Source: Okapia johnstoni (taxonomy: Eukaryota > Chordata > Mammalia > Artiodactyla > Giraffidae). Taken from it: 64,000 nt of DNA. Within the stretch, counting starts at the first letter, position 1; every line of letters starts with the position of its first letter. The position numbers were made by a program, and so were the translations under genes. The stretch is taken from assembly GCA_024291935.2 (NCBI GenBank), contig CM044315.1, forward strand, positions 77,482,385 to 77,546,384, written 5' to 3'. The notes under the pieces were generated by a model, which saw nothing but the letters and a program-made list of their open reading frames with translations, made no database searches and was not told the origin of the DNA. Below, piece after piece: positions 12,528-25,700 of this stretch.

Positions 12528-14551
12528 CGGGGGGGGGGGGTGGTCCTAAGGTGGCAGAGGAATAGGACAGGGAGACCACTTTCACCTCCACAAATTCATC
12601 AAAAGATCATTTGAACGCTGAGCAAATTCCACATAACAACTTCTGAACGCTGGTGGAGGACACCAGGCACCCAGAAAGGCAGTCCATTCTCTTCAGTCGG
12701 AGGTAAGACAAAGTATAAAAGATAAAAAGAGAGACAAAAGAGTTACGGATGGAGACCTGTCCCAGGGAGGGAGTCATGAAGGAGGAGAAGTTTCCAAACA
12801 CCAGGAAACCCTCTCATTGGTTGGTCTGTGGGGAGTTTTGGAATCTCAGAGGGCAACCGAACTGGGAGGGAAAAAAAACCCCACAAATTACGTGCCTAAC
12901 TGCAACTTCCAGCAGAGAAGTAGCCCAGACGCTCGCGTCCACCAGCAGCGAGTGGGGGCTGAACAGGCAGGCGTGAGCGGGAGCTAACCTGAGATAGAAA
13001 CCCAAACTGTGGGATAGCCAGAGAGAGAAAAAAAGAAAAGAGAAAGAAAGAACTTTCCCATGTAGAGCTCTAACCTAAGGCACTGCTGGGCCTGCTAATA
13101 GAACAAAGGACTGAGCAAATACCAGAGGAGAGCTAGTTGGCTGCGGACCAGTCCCTCCCCCTGCCAGAGGCAGAGAGGCAGGCGGGCAACAACCAGAGCC
13201 GGAAGGTGAGGGACAATCTCTGCCCCAGAGACAGGATCCTCTACCAAACTGTGAGCAGGCTCCCAGTTACTAACCAAGTCTTCCTGGGATCCTGGACAGT
13301 TGACATCCGCCAGGAGGGTCGCAGTCAGAGATCAGCTCCCCAGAGGAGACACACGGCACACTTGAGATAGCACTCCTGCTGCGTACCAAGGAAACTGAGC
13401 AACTGGGACTGGGGAGGTGATAAGACGCACCACCCAGCTGGGGAGAGTGCACTCGCCAAGCACTTGGTCGCCTGAGCTGCTGGGACCTGGGAAGAGCACA
13501 AAACGCAGGCCCAACCGAGTCTGTGCCTTTGTGGAGTACCCAAGAACCTGAACCTGAGCAGCTTAGACCTGGGAAGTGCACGCAACCCGGGGCCCACTTT
13601 AGACAGTTCCCCTGCAGAGCAACCTGGAGCCTCAGCAGTATAGACTGGGAAAGCACACATGCCATGAGTAGGGGCAAACCCAGTGTGGCCCAGACACTGT
13701 GAGCACTCCCCACACATGCTGGTGATATTTGTTTGCAGTGTTCCTCCCTCCCCACAGCACAGCTGAACAAGTTAGCCTAAATAAGTGACTGCCTTCGCCC
13801 CCTTGTGTCAGGGTGGAAATTAGACACTGAAGAGACTTGCAAACAGAGGAAGCCAAAATAAACAAAGAAGAGGGAACCGCTTTGGAAGTGACAGGTGCAA
13901 CAGATTAAAACCCTGTAGTTAGCACTGACTACATTGGAAGGGGCCTATAGACCTTGAGAATAAGTATAAGCTGGAAGAAGGAACTGTCTGAAACTGAACT
14001 GACCCCACACTGCCCTCAACAGCTCCAGAGAAATTCCTAGATATATTTTACTATTATCATTAAATATTTTTTTATTTTTAAGTTCTTTATTACTCCTTTG
14101 ATTTTCATTTTTATAACCTACTATTACCTTGCCAAAAAAGACCCCACTTTTAAAGCAAATTTCATATATATATTTTTATAATTTTTGTGGTTTTGTTTTG
14201 TTACTTTAATATTGTATTTTTGAGAGTCTAACCTCTACTCTAGATTCTTAATCTTTGCTTTTTGGTATTATCAATTTTGTACCTTTAAGCATCCAATCTT
14301 CAGTACCCGTTTTTACTTAGGAGTGTGACTACTGGCTTGATTGCTCTCTCCCCCTTTTGACTCTCCTTTTTCTCCCCCAGGTCACCTCTATCTCCTCCCT
14401 CCCTCTTCTCTTCTCTACCCAACTCTGGGAATCTCTTTGGGTGTTCCAGGCTGTGGAGAACACTTAGGGAACTGATTACTGGCTAGATCTGTCTCTCTCC
14501 TTTTGACTCCTCTTGGTCACCTCTATCTCCTTCCTCCCTCTTCTCTTCTCT
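12528..14551 (+). mobile_element. Full-length plus-strand L1, 5' part (5' UTR)
   Basis: The 5' end has a run of 12 G then a sequence like the ruminant L1 start (gtggcagaggaataggacag). All of this part is 5' UTR. From about 14330 it contains pyrimidine-rich tandem units. The element is interrupted at 14551 by a minus-strand L1 and resumes at 22711. Confidence 0.85.
14330..14551 (+). repeat. Tandem units in the L1 5' UTR
   Basis: Units of roughly 110-140 bp carry the order ttactggct, cccttttgactc, gtcacctctatctcc, ctcttctcttctct. At least two lie here and two more at 22727-22930 after the nested L1. The nested L1 has related units on the minus strand at 20280-20700. Confidence 0.7.
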
Positions 14552-17500
14552 CTTTTTTTTTTTTTTTTTTAAATTTTATTTTATTTTATTTTTTTTTTTG
14601 AGTTTTTTTTTTTTTTTTTAGTTGGGGGCTAATTACTTTACAATATTGTAGTTAGTTTTTGCCATACATTGACATGAATCAGCCATGGGTTTCACATGTG
14701 CTCTCCAGGCCCCCCTCCCGAACCCTCCTCCCACCTCCCCTCCCCTTCCCATCCCTCTGGGTCATCCCAACGCTCCATCCCTGAGCATCCTCCCGTCCAT
14801 GCATAGAACATGGAATGGGTTGTTCCGCTTCACATATGACAATATATACATGTTTCAATGTTATTGTCCCAGAACGTCCCACCCTCACCTTCTCCCCCGC
14901 TCAGTGTCCACAGGACTGGTTTCTATGCATCTGTGTCTCTTATTCTGTCTCACATATAGGGTTACCATTACTATCTTTCAAATTTCAATATACATGCTGT
15001 ATTGGTGCTTTTCTTTTTCTGGCTCACTTAACTCTGTATAATTGGGCTCCAGTTTTTTCCATCTCATAGTACAATTCAAAATGATATTTTTTTTATGGCT
15101 GAGTAATATTCCAGGTGTATATGTACCACAGCTTCGCCTTTTCCATTCGTTCTCGCCGATGGACAATTCTAGGTGCTTCATGTCTGGCTTTGTAACAGTG
15201 CTGCGATGAACATTGGGGTACACACATCTCTTTCAATTCTGGTTTCCTCGGTGTGTATGCCTAGCAGTGGGATTGCTGGGTCATATGGCAGTTCTATTCC
15301 CAGTTTTTTAAGGAATCTCCACACTGTTCTCCATAGTGGCTGTACTAGTTTGCATTCCCACCAACAGTGTAAGAGGGTTCCCTTTTCTCCACACCCTCTC
15401 CAGCATTTATTGCTTGTAGACTTTTGGATAGCAGCCATTCTGACTGGTGTGAAATGGCTTACTCTAATTAATGAGTGATGTTGAGCATCTTTTCATGTGT
15501 TTGTTAGCCATCTGTATGTCTTCTTTGGAGAAAATGTCTGTTTAGTTCTTTGGCCCATTTTTGATTGGTCGTTTATTTTTCTGGAATTCAGCATGCAGGA
15601 GTTGCTTGTATATTTTTTGAGATTATTGTTTGTCTGTTGCTACGTTTGCTAATTATATTCTCCCATTCTGAAGGGCTGTGTTTTCATAATGCTCATAGTA
15701 TCCTTTGTTGTGGGCAAAAGCTTTTTAATTTTAATTAGGTCCATTTGTTTATTTTTTGCTTTTATTTCCAATATTCTGCAGGGTGGGTCATGGTGGATCC
15801 TGCTGTGATTTCTGTCGGGAGAGTGTTTTTGCCTATTTGTTTTCCTTTTGGAGTTTTTATAGTTTATGGTCTTACATTTAGATCTTTAATCCATTTTGAG
15901 TTTATTTTTGTGTATGGTGTTAGGGAAGTGTTCTAGTTTCATTCTTTTACAAGTGTGAGACCAGTTTTCCACAGCACACTTGTTAAAGAGATTGTCTTTT
16001 CTCCATTGTATACTCTTGCTCTTTGTCGAAGGATAAGGTGCCCATAGGTGGCGTGGGTTTATCTCTTTGGGCTTTCTATTTTGTTCAATTGATCTATATT
16101 TTCTATTCTTGTGCCAGTACACACTGTCTTGATGACTGGGCTTTGTAGTAGAGCTTGAAGTTCAGGCAGGTTGATTCCTCCAGTTCCAATCTTCTTTCTC
16201 AAGATTGCTTTGGCTGTTCGAGGTTTCTTTTACTTCCATACAAATTGTGAAATGATTTGTTCTAGTTCTGTGAAAAATATCATTGGTAGCTTGATAGGGA
16301 TTGCATTGAATCTATAGATTGCTTTGGATAGTATATTCATTTTCATATATTAATTCTTCCATATCATGAACACGGTATATTTCTCCATCTGTTTGTGTCT
16401 TCTTTGATTTTCTTTCATCAGTGTTTTATAGTTTTCTATTATATAAGTCTTTTGTTTCTTTAGGTAGAAATTTCCTAAGTATTTTAGTCTTTATTGTGTC
16501 AATGGTGAATGGTATTGTTTCCTTAATTTCTCTTTTGTTTTCTCATTATTGGTGTATAGGAATGCAAGATAGGGATTCTGCTGTGTTAATTTGTATCCTT
16601 TCGTGCAACTTTACTATATTTCTTTGAATTTGCTTAGTCGTTTTTCTGGTAGAATCTTTAGGTTTTCTATGTAGAGGATCATGTCATCTGCAAACAGTGA
16701 GAGTTTTACTTCTTTTCCTATCTGTATTCCTTTTATTTCTTTTTCCGCTCTGATTGCTGTGGCCAAAACTCCAAAACTATGTTGAATAGGTAGTGGTGAA
16801 AGTGGGCATCTTTGCCTTGTTTCCTGACTTTAGGGGAAATGCTTTCATGTTTTTCACCATTGAGGTAATGTTTGCTGTGGGTGTGTCATATATAGATTTT
16901 ATTATTGTTGAGGTATGTTCCTTCTATTCCGCTTTCTGGAGAGTTTTTATCATAAATGGATGTTGAATTTTGTCAAAGGCTTTTCTGCATCTATTGAGAT
17001 ATCATATTGTTTCTTATCTTTCAATTTGTTAATGTGGGTGAATTAAATGATTGATTTGCCAGATGTTAAAGAAACCTTGCATTTCCTGGTAAAGCCCACT
17101 TGGTCATGATGTTTGATCTTTTTACTATGATGTTGGGATTCTGTTTGCTAGAAATTTTATTAAGGATTTTTGCATTATGTCTCATCAGTGATATTGGCCT
17201 TGTAGGTTTCTTTTTTTGTGACATCTTTGTCTGGTTTTGAATTAGGGTGATGGTGGCCTCATAGAATGAGTTTGGAAGTTTACATCATCTGCATTCTCTG
17301 GAAGAGTTTGAGTAGGATAGGTGTCAGCTCTTCTCTAATTTTTGGTAGAATATCCGCTTCTGTGAAGCGTTCTGGTCTGGGCTTTTGTTTTGATGGAAGA
17401 TTTCTGATTACATGTTTCGATTTCCAGTGTTGGGAATGGGTCTGTTAAGATCTTCTATTTCTTTCCTGGTTCATTTTTGGGAAAGTTATACTTTTTCTAA

Positions 17501-20500
17501 GAATTTGTTCCATTTCTTCAAGTTTGTCCATTTTATTGGCATTATAGATGTTGGTAGTAGTGTTCTTATGATCCTTTGTATTATTCTGTGTAGTCTGTTG
17601 TGAATTCTCCATTTTCATTTTAATTTTATGTTGATTGTTCTTCTCTTTGTTTCTTGATGAGTCTGGCGAATGGCTTGTCAATTTTGTTTATCTTCTCGAA
17701 AAACAGCTTTTAGTTTTGTTGATTTTTGCTATGGCCTTCTTTTGTTCTTTTGCATTTATTTCTACCCTTATTTTTACGATTTCTTTCCTTCTTACATCCT
17801 GGGGTTTTTTCTTCATTTCTTCCTTCTCTAGTTGCTTTAGGTGTAGAGTTAGTTTTTTTATTTGATTTTTTTCTTGTTTCTTGAGGTTCGGCCAGTTTGC
17901 TATGAAAACCTTCCCCTTAGCATTGCTTTTTACTGTGTCCCATAGGTTTTGGTGTTGTTGAGTTTTCATTTTCATTCATTTCTATGCATATTTTAATTTC
18001 TTTTTTTGATTTCTTCTGTGATTTGTTGGTTATTCAGAAGAGTGGTTGTTTAGCCTCATATGTTGGGAATTTTTAGTAGTTTTTTTCCGTAATTTGAGGT
18101 CTAATTCTTTACTGCATTGTAGGTCAGAGAAGATGGCTGGGATGATTTCAATTTTTTGGAATTTTACCAAGGCTAGATTTATGGCCCAGGATGTGATCTA
18201 TCCTGGAGAAATTCCGTGTGCAACATTGAGAAAAAGGTGAAATTGCTTGTTTTGGGTGGAAAAGTCCTGAAAATATCGATTAAATCTAATTTGTCTATAG
18301 GTATCATTAAAGTTGTGTTTCCTTGTTACTGTTCAGTTTTAGTTGATCAATTCCATATGTGTGAGTGGAGTATTAAAAGTCTCCCACTATTATTGTGTTA
18401 TTGTTAATTTCCCTTTCATATTGTTTAGTATTTGCTTATATATTGTTTGGTGCTACTTATGTTGGTGCATATATATTTATATTTGATACATCTTCTTCTT
18501 GGGAATTGACCCTTTGTTCATTATGTAGTGTCCTTCGTTGTCCCTTTTCACAGCCTTTATTTCGTCTATTTTATCTGAAATGAGTATTGCGAACTCCTGC
18601 TTTTTTTGGTCTCCATTTGCATGAAATATATTTTTTCCATCCCTTCACTTTCAGTCTGTATGTGTCCCTGTTTTGAGGTGGGTCTCTTGTAGGACAGCAT
18701 ATGTAGGGATCTTGTTTTTTGTTTCCACTCAGCCACTCTTTGTCTTTTGGTTGGGGCATTCAACCATTTACATTTAAGGTAATTATTGATAAAGTATGGT
18801 CCCGTTGCCATTTAATTTGTAGTTTTAAAGTTCGTGTTTAAACATCCTTTCTGTGTTGTCCTGTTTAGAGAAGATCCTTTAACATTTGATGGAGAGCTGG
18901 TTTGTGGTGCTGAATTCCCTCAGTCTTGCTTGTCTGTAAAGCTTTTGAATTCTCCTTATATCCTGAATGAGATCCTTGCGGGTACAGTAATATGGGTTTT
19001 TAGGATTTTTCTTCTTTCATTACTTTAAGTATGTCCTGCCATTCCCATCTAGCCTGAAAGAGTTTCTATTGAAAGATCAGCTGTTATCCTTATGGGGATC
19101 CCTTGTGTGTTATTTGTTGTTTTTCCTTGCTGCTTTTAATATTTGTTCTTTGTGTTTGATCTTTGTTAATTTGTATTATATGTGTCTTGGGGTTGTTTCG
19201 CCCCCCCCTTGGGTTTATCTGTTTGGGACTCTCTGGGTTTCTTGGACTTCTGTGACTATTTCCTTCCTCATTTAGGGAAATTTTCACCTTATTATCTCCT
19301 CGAGTATCTTTTCATGGGCCTTCCTTTATCTTCTTCTTCTGGGATCCTATGATTCGTATGTTGGGGCGTTCGTATTGTCCCAGAGGTCCTGAGGTTTTCC
19401 TCATTTCTTTTGATTCTTTTTTTCTTTTTTCCTCTCTGCTTCGTTTATTTCACCATTTATATTCTACCTACTTTTATCCTATCTTCTGCCTCTGTTATTG
19501 TTACTGTTGGTCCCTTCCAGCGTGTCTTTACTCCTTTTATTTATTATTCAATATATATTGACTCTTTTTTATTTCTTCTAGTCCTTGGTAAACATTTCTT
19601 GCATCTTCTCAATCCCTTGTCTCGTATTTATCTGTAACTCCATTTTATCTTTTTCAATATGTTGGATTTAATTTTTACTATCATTATTCTAAATTCTTTT
19701 TCAGATAGATTCCCTATCTCCTCCTCTTTTGTTTTGGTTTGGGGGGCATTTCTCATTTTCCTTTACTTGTTGAGTATTTTTGCCTTTTCATCTTGTTTAG
19801 AATGCTGTTGTTAGGCGTGGCCTTTCTGTATTCTGGTAGTTTGAAGTTCCTCTTTATTGTGGAGGTTCCTCACTGTGGGTGGGGTTGGATGGGTGGCTTG
19901 TCAAGGTTTCCTGGTTGGGGGAGCTTGTGTCGGTGTTCTGGTGGGTGGAGCTGGATTTCTTCTCTTTAGAGTGCAATGGAGTGTCCAGTATTGAGTTTTT
20001 GAGATGTCTGTGATTTGGTGTGCCTCTGGCAGCCTGTATAATTGTATGCTCATGAGGCTATGTTTCCTTCGGTTGCTGGAGGAGTTTGCGTGGTTATGTC
20101 TTGCTCTGGAAACTTATTTGGCTCTTGGGTGGAGCTTGTGGTTTTCAGTGTATTGTGGGGCTTTTGGGAAGATCTCTTATTAATTAATTGTTTCCTTCTG
20201 GCTTTCAGGTCTTATTCTTTGCAGTTGCCTCAAGATACTCAATCCATACAGCATCAATAATAAAACTTTTAGGTTATGGTGAAAAGATTCTCCACAGTGA
20301 GGTATACCCAGAGAGGTTCACTGAGTTACATGGAGAGGTCTGAAGGGGAGGTGGTTGAGGGTTGACCAGGAGGAGAGGAGGGGGACTCAACAACGTGGGG
20401 GAGAGCACAGTCTAGCAGTAAAGCACTTCCCTCTGTGCCTCTCACAGTCTGGAACCCCTCAGAGAGGTTCACGAGATACATTAGAGAGGGGGGAGGAAGG

Positions 20501-22710
20501 CAATAGAGGTGAGGATGAGTAGAAAGGGAGGAATCAAGAGGGGAGAGAGAGATCTGGGCAGTATTCCTTCCCGGAAGTGTTTCCGGTACCCAGAACACCC
20601 TCTCAGAGATTCACAGAGTGGGTTGAGAAGAGAAGGATGAGGGTGAGGGAGATAGAGGTTCCCTGGGGAGGATGAAAGAGCGGTCAAATAGAGGGAGCAG
20701 AGTAATCAAAGCCAGATAATCACACATCCTGAGTAAAAATGGGTACTAAAGATTGTATTTTTTTTTTTTTTTTTTTATGCTTGGATTCTTAAATGCACAA
20801 AAAATTGATATCAAAAATGTAAAAAACAAAGATTATAAATCTAGAGTAAGAGGTTAGACTTTATAAATCATTACAATATAAATAAAAGAAAAAAAGAATA
20901 ACAGTATAAAAAAGAAAAAAGACAGTTTTAAACAGATAACAGTAAAAAAAAAAAAGAAAAACAGGAAAAAACCAGTAAAAAATAGAAAATAAAATAAAAT
21001 AAAGAAAACACAAAAAAGTATAAGCATATATGTACGCAGTTTGTTTTAAAAATAGGGTTTTTTTTTTTTTTTCAAGGGAGGGGGTGGTAGTAGTGGGTTA
21101 TGAAAATTGAAAATTAATAGGTGTTATAGAGGTCTTAAAGAAAAAGAGAAGAAAATAAAAAATAAATAAAAATTAAAAAAAAAATGTTAATTGTAAAAAT
21201 ATATAATCCGACTTTCTCTGGAGGCAGTTGTGAGCCGTGTGGGTCTCTTCAGTTTCAGAGAGATCCTTGTTCCTGCTTATAATTTTCAAGATCTATATGC
21301 CCCTTTCAATGCAGTCAGTGTTAACTACAGGGATTTTAATCTGTTGGCCTGTAACCTTCCAACGCGCCTTCCCTTGTTTATTTGGCTTTTGTTTGGATGT
21401 CTCTTCAGTGTCTAATTTCCGCCTGCCACAAAGGGGCGGAGGTGGTTCTTTAGGTTCACTTGCTCAGTCCTGCTGTGGGTGAGAAAAGAGGACCACTGCA
21501 AACCCGAATATCATCTTGGCGTGTGTGTGGGAGTTCAGTGTCTCGGCCACACTGGGTTCACCCCGCTCTGGCGTGTGTGCTTTCCCGTCTACTCCTGCTC
21601 AGGATTCAGGTTTCTCTGCGGGGGCGTGGGCCCTTTTATGCGCGCACTTCCCGGTTTAAACTGCTCTGGTTCGGTTCCCGGGTATCCACATAGGCGCAGA
21701 CTCGAGTTGGGCGGCGGTTTGCGCCGTTCAGGGTCGGAGCAGCTCAGGCATCCAGGAGTTTGGCGAGCGCACTCTCGCCTGAACGGGCGGTGCGGTTATC
21801 ACCTCCATGGTCCCGCCTCGGGTTTACGCGGGTGCTCGCCGGCTCGGGCTACGGTGTGCTTTGTGTCGGTTCTGGGGAGCTGGTCTCTGGCTGCGACCCT
21901 CCCGGCGGTGTTAGACCCTCCGGGATTCAGGCAGGTCTTTGCTTAGAAAACTGGGAGCCTGTTTTACAGTTTGTAGGGGGTGCCTGTCTGGGGCCGAGTT
22001 TGCACTTTCCGGCTCTGGATGTGTTCCACGCCTGCCCACTGTGTCCGGCGGGGGATGGGGGCGGTCCGCAGCCGGGGGCTGCCAGCTCTTCCCCTGTATC
22101 GCTCAAGGTCCTTTGTTCTGTGAGCGGGCCAGGCGTGCCTTAGCTTTGGGCTTTTCGCGGGATTAGTACTTTCTCTCTGGCTGTCCCACAACTTTAGGTT
22201 ACTATCTCACGTTTAGCTCCTCCGTTTGCCTCTGGCATTCGGCCCCGGTCCGTCACCCCAAGCAGGGCCGCCCGCTCCTTCCGTTCAGCCCCACTTGCTG
22301 GTGGCGGATGCGGGCGTTTCTTGGGGTTTTTTACTTGGGGGGAAGTTGCCTTTAGGCCAAGTAATCAGTGGGTTTGATTTATTGATTCTCCCAGTTATGT
22401 TGCCCTCCGAGATTTGAAATCTTCCCCCAAAACCCCCGGTGAGAAGGTTTTCCTGGTGCTTGGAAATTTCTCCTCTTTTACGACTCCCCTCCTCGGGACG
22501 GTCGTAGTCCCTAACTCTTTTGTCTCTCTTTTTATCTTTTATTAAATTTTCCTACCTCCTTTCTGAAGATAATGAGTGATTTGATTAATGTTGACGTCCT
22601 CTGCCAGCGTTTCAGAAGTAAGTCTTGTGAACTTTGCTCAGATTTCAGATGTGCTTTTGATAAATTTGTGGGGGAGAGAGTGGTCTCTCCATTCTATTCC
22701 TCCGCCATCT
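14552..22710 (-). mobile_element. Nearly full-length minus-strand L1 nested in the plus-strand L1
   Basis: A poly-T run at 14553-14620 is its A-tail. Reading right to left are the 5' end near 22710 (aagatggcggaggaatag), a long 5' UTR to about 19792, ORF1 from an ATG at 19791 (MKRQKYSTSK), ORF2 from about 18840 to 15000, and the 3' UTR. The ORFs are interrupted throughout. Pyrimidine-rich repeats of about 16 bp (14536-14551 and 22711-22726) look like its target duplication. Confidence 0.87.
21430..22500 (-). promoter_or_regulatory. CpG-rich L1 5' UTR (minus strand)
   Basis: This is the GC- and CpG-rich part of the minus-strand L1's 5' UTR, far richer than the AT-rich sequence around it. In L1s this region holds the internal promoter. 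It has no link to the P450 genes that I can see. Confidence 0.7.
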
Positions 22711-25700
22711 TCCTCTTCTCTTCTCTATGTAACTCTGTGAACTAGTTCTCAGCCTGTGGAGAGCATTAGGGGAATTGATTTTACTGGCTAGATTGCTCTA
22801 TCCCCTTTTGACTCCCCCTCTTCCCTCTGGTCACCTCTTATCTCCCTCCTCCCTATTCTCTCTTCTCCATGTAACTCAGCGAACCTATCTGGGTGTCCCT
22901 CACTGTGGAGAATCTTTTCACCATTAACCTAAATGTTTTATCATCGGTGCTGTATAGATGGAGAAGTCTTGAGGCTGCTGTAAGAATAAGACTGAAAGCC
23001 AGAAGCAGGAGGCTTTAATCCAAAATTGAGAACAACAGAAAACTCCTGGACTCCAGGGAACCTTAATTGATAAGAGTCATCCAAAAAGCCTCTATACTTA
23101 TACTGAAACCACGCTCCACCCAAGAGCAAACAAGTTTAAAGCAAGACATACCAAGCTAATTCTCCAAAAACGAGGTGAACATAACCCTGAGCATTAAAAT
23201 ACAGGCTGCCAAAAAGTCACACTAACCCATAGGACACCTCAAACTCACTACTGGAGACTTCATTGCACTCTAGAGAGAGGAGTTCAGCTTCACACCAGAA
23301 CACCAATGCAAGCTTCCCTAGCCAGGAAACATTGACAAGGCCACTGTCCAACCCATCCACAGGGAGGAACCTCCACCAATAAAGAGGAAACACAAATTTT
23401 CCAGCATACAGAAAGACCACCCCAACACAGCAAGTAAACAAGATGAAAAGGCAGAGAAATTACATCAGATAAAGGAAAATCGTAAATGTCCATGTGAAAC
23501 CAAACAAAAGAGAGAGGACGGATAGGAGTCTACCTGAAAAGGAATTCAGAATAATGATAGTAAAAATGATCCAAAATATTGAAAATAAAATGGAGTTACA
23601 GATAACTAGTTCTTGAGGCAGGATTGAGAAGATGCAAGAAATGTTTACCAAGGAGGTGGTGGAAGAAAATATAAAAGAAGTCAATCAATTAATGAATAAT
23701 TGCAATAACTGAGCTTCCAAAAACACTCTGGAGGGAACCAACAGTAAATTAACTGAGACAGAAGAATAGGATAAGTGAGGTGGAAGATAGAAAGGTGGAA
23801 AATAAATGAAGCAGGAGGAAAAAAAAGAAAAAAGAAAAAAAAAAAAGAATTAATGAACAACCTCGAGTCCTCTGGGGACATTGCCAAACTTCAACATTCG
23901 AATCATAGGAGTCCCAGAAGAAGAAGACAAAAAAGAAAGGACATGAGAAAATCTTGAGGAGATTATAGTTGAAAACTTCCTTAAATGTGGAAGGAAATAG
24001 CCACCCAAAGTCCAAGAAAACCAGAGAGTCCCAAACAGGATAAATCCAGGCATAAACAACCCAAGACACTTATTAATCAAATTAATGGAAGATCAATCAC
24101 AAAGAACAATATTAAAAGCAGCAGGGAAAAAACAACAATAAACACACAAGGGGATTTCCATAAGGATAATTTGATCTTTCAATTAAAAACTCTTCAGGCA
24201 AGAGGAAATGGCAGGACATTCTTAAAGTGATGAAACAGAAAATCTTACAAACCAGATTCTGTAACCCAGGTCAAGGATTCATTCAAAAATGAAGGAGATC
24301 AAAAGCTTTTACAGACAACAAATGCTGAGAGAATTCAGGCAACCACCTCAAACAGCTCTTCAACAAATGCTAAAGGATCCTTCTCTAGACAGGAAGCACC
24401 AGAAAAGGTTTTTTAAACTCGAACCCAATACAAACAAAGTAAATGGCATTGGGATCGTACTATCTAATAATTACCCTAAATGTAAATGGATTGAATGGCT
24501 CCAACAAAAAACAAAGACTGGCTGAACATGGATACAAAAACAAGACCCCTATATATGCTGGTTAAAGAGACCCACCTTCAAAATAAGGGACAAATACAGA
24601 CTGAAAGTGAAGCGCTGGAAAAAGAGATTTATGCAAAATGGATACCCAAGAAAGCAGGAGTAACAATACTTCATATCATATAAAACAGACTTTGAAATAA
24701 TAGCTGGTGAAAAGAGACGAAGGACACTACATTATGATCAAAGGATCAATCCAAGAAGAAGAATATAAAACAGTTAAATATGCACCCAACATCGAAGCCC
24801 CGCAATATGTAAGACAATGCTAACAAGTTTGAAAGGGGAAATTAACAGTAACACAATAATAGTGAAGGAGACTTTCATACCCAACTCACACCTCTGGATA
24901 GATTAACTAAACAGAAAATTAGCAAGGAAACACAACGCTTTAAATGCTACATATGGACAGTAAGACCATATTGATATCTACAGGGACATTTTACCCCAAA
25001 ACAAATGAATTTCACCTTTTTCTCAAGTGCATATGAAAAAAACTTCTCCAGGATAGTCAAATCCCTGGGCCATAAATCTAGCCTCAGCAAATTAAAAAAA
25101 TTGAACATTCCAGATTCTTGTCTTGATCGCAATGTTGGTAAGATTGGATGTCACTACAGGGAAAAAACTATTAAAAATACAAACATATGGAGGCTAAACA
25201 AACATGTCTGAATAACAAAACAAATCACAGAAGAATAAAAAAAAAAATAAAATGTTGCATTGAAATGAAATGAAATGAAAACGCAACAACCCAAAACCTA
25301 TGGGATTCAGTAAAAGCTAGTGCTAAGGAAAAGGTTCATAAGCAGTACAAGCTACCTCAAGAAACATTGAGAAAAATCAAATAAATAAACCTAATTCGAC
25401 ACCTTTAAAGCAACTTGAAAAAGAAGAAATGAAGAACTGCCCAGGGTTAGTAGAAGAAAGAAATCATAAAAATTATGGCAGGAAATAATGAAAAAGAAAC
25501 AAAGGAGGGGACTATAGCAAAAATCAAACAAAGCTAAAGCTGGTTCTTTGAGAAGATAAATATAAAATAGACAAAACATTAGCCAGACTCATCAAGAAAA
25601 AATGAAGAGAAGAATCAAATCAAAAAAAATTAGAAATGAAATGGAGAAAAATCACAAAGACAAACAGAAATACAAAGGATCATAAGAAGCTGCAATCGAG

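Noticed and set aside
13270..13770. 166-codon minus-strand open frame
   Set aside because: It lies in the 5' UTR of the plus-strand L1, antisense to it, and has low-complexity composition with no known domain.
21479..21946. 155-codon plus-strand open frame
   Set aside because: It is antisense to the CpG-rich 5' UTR of the minus-strand L1. GC-rich sequence gives long chance frames. I see no reason to call it a gene, although antisense L1 frames exist in primates.
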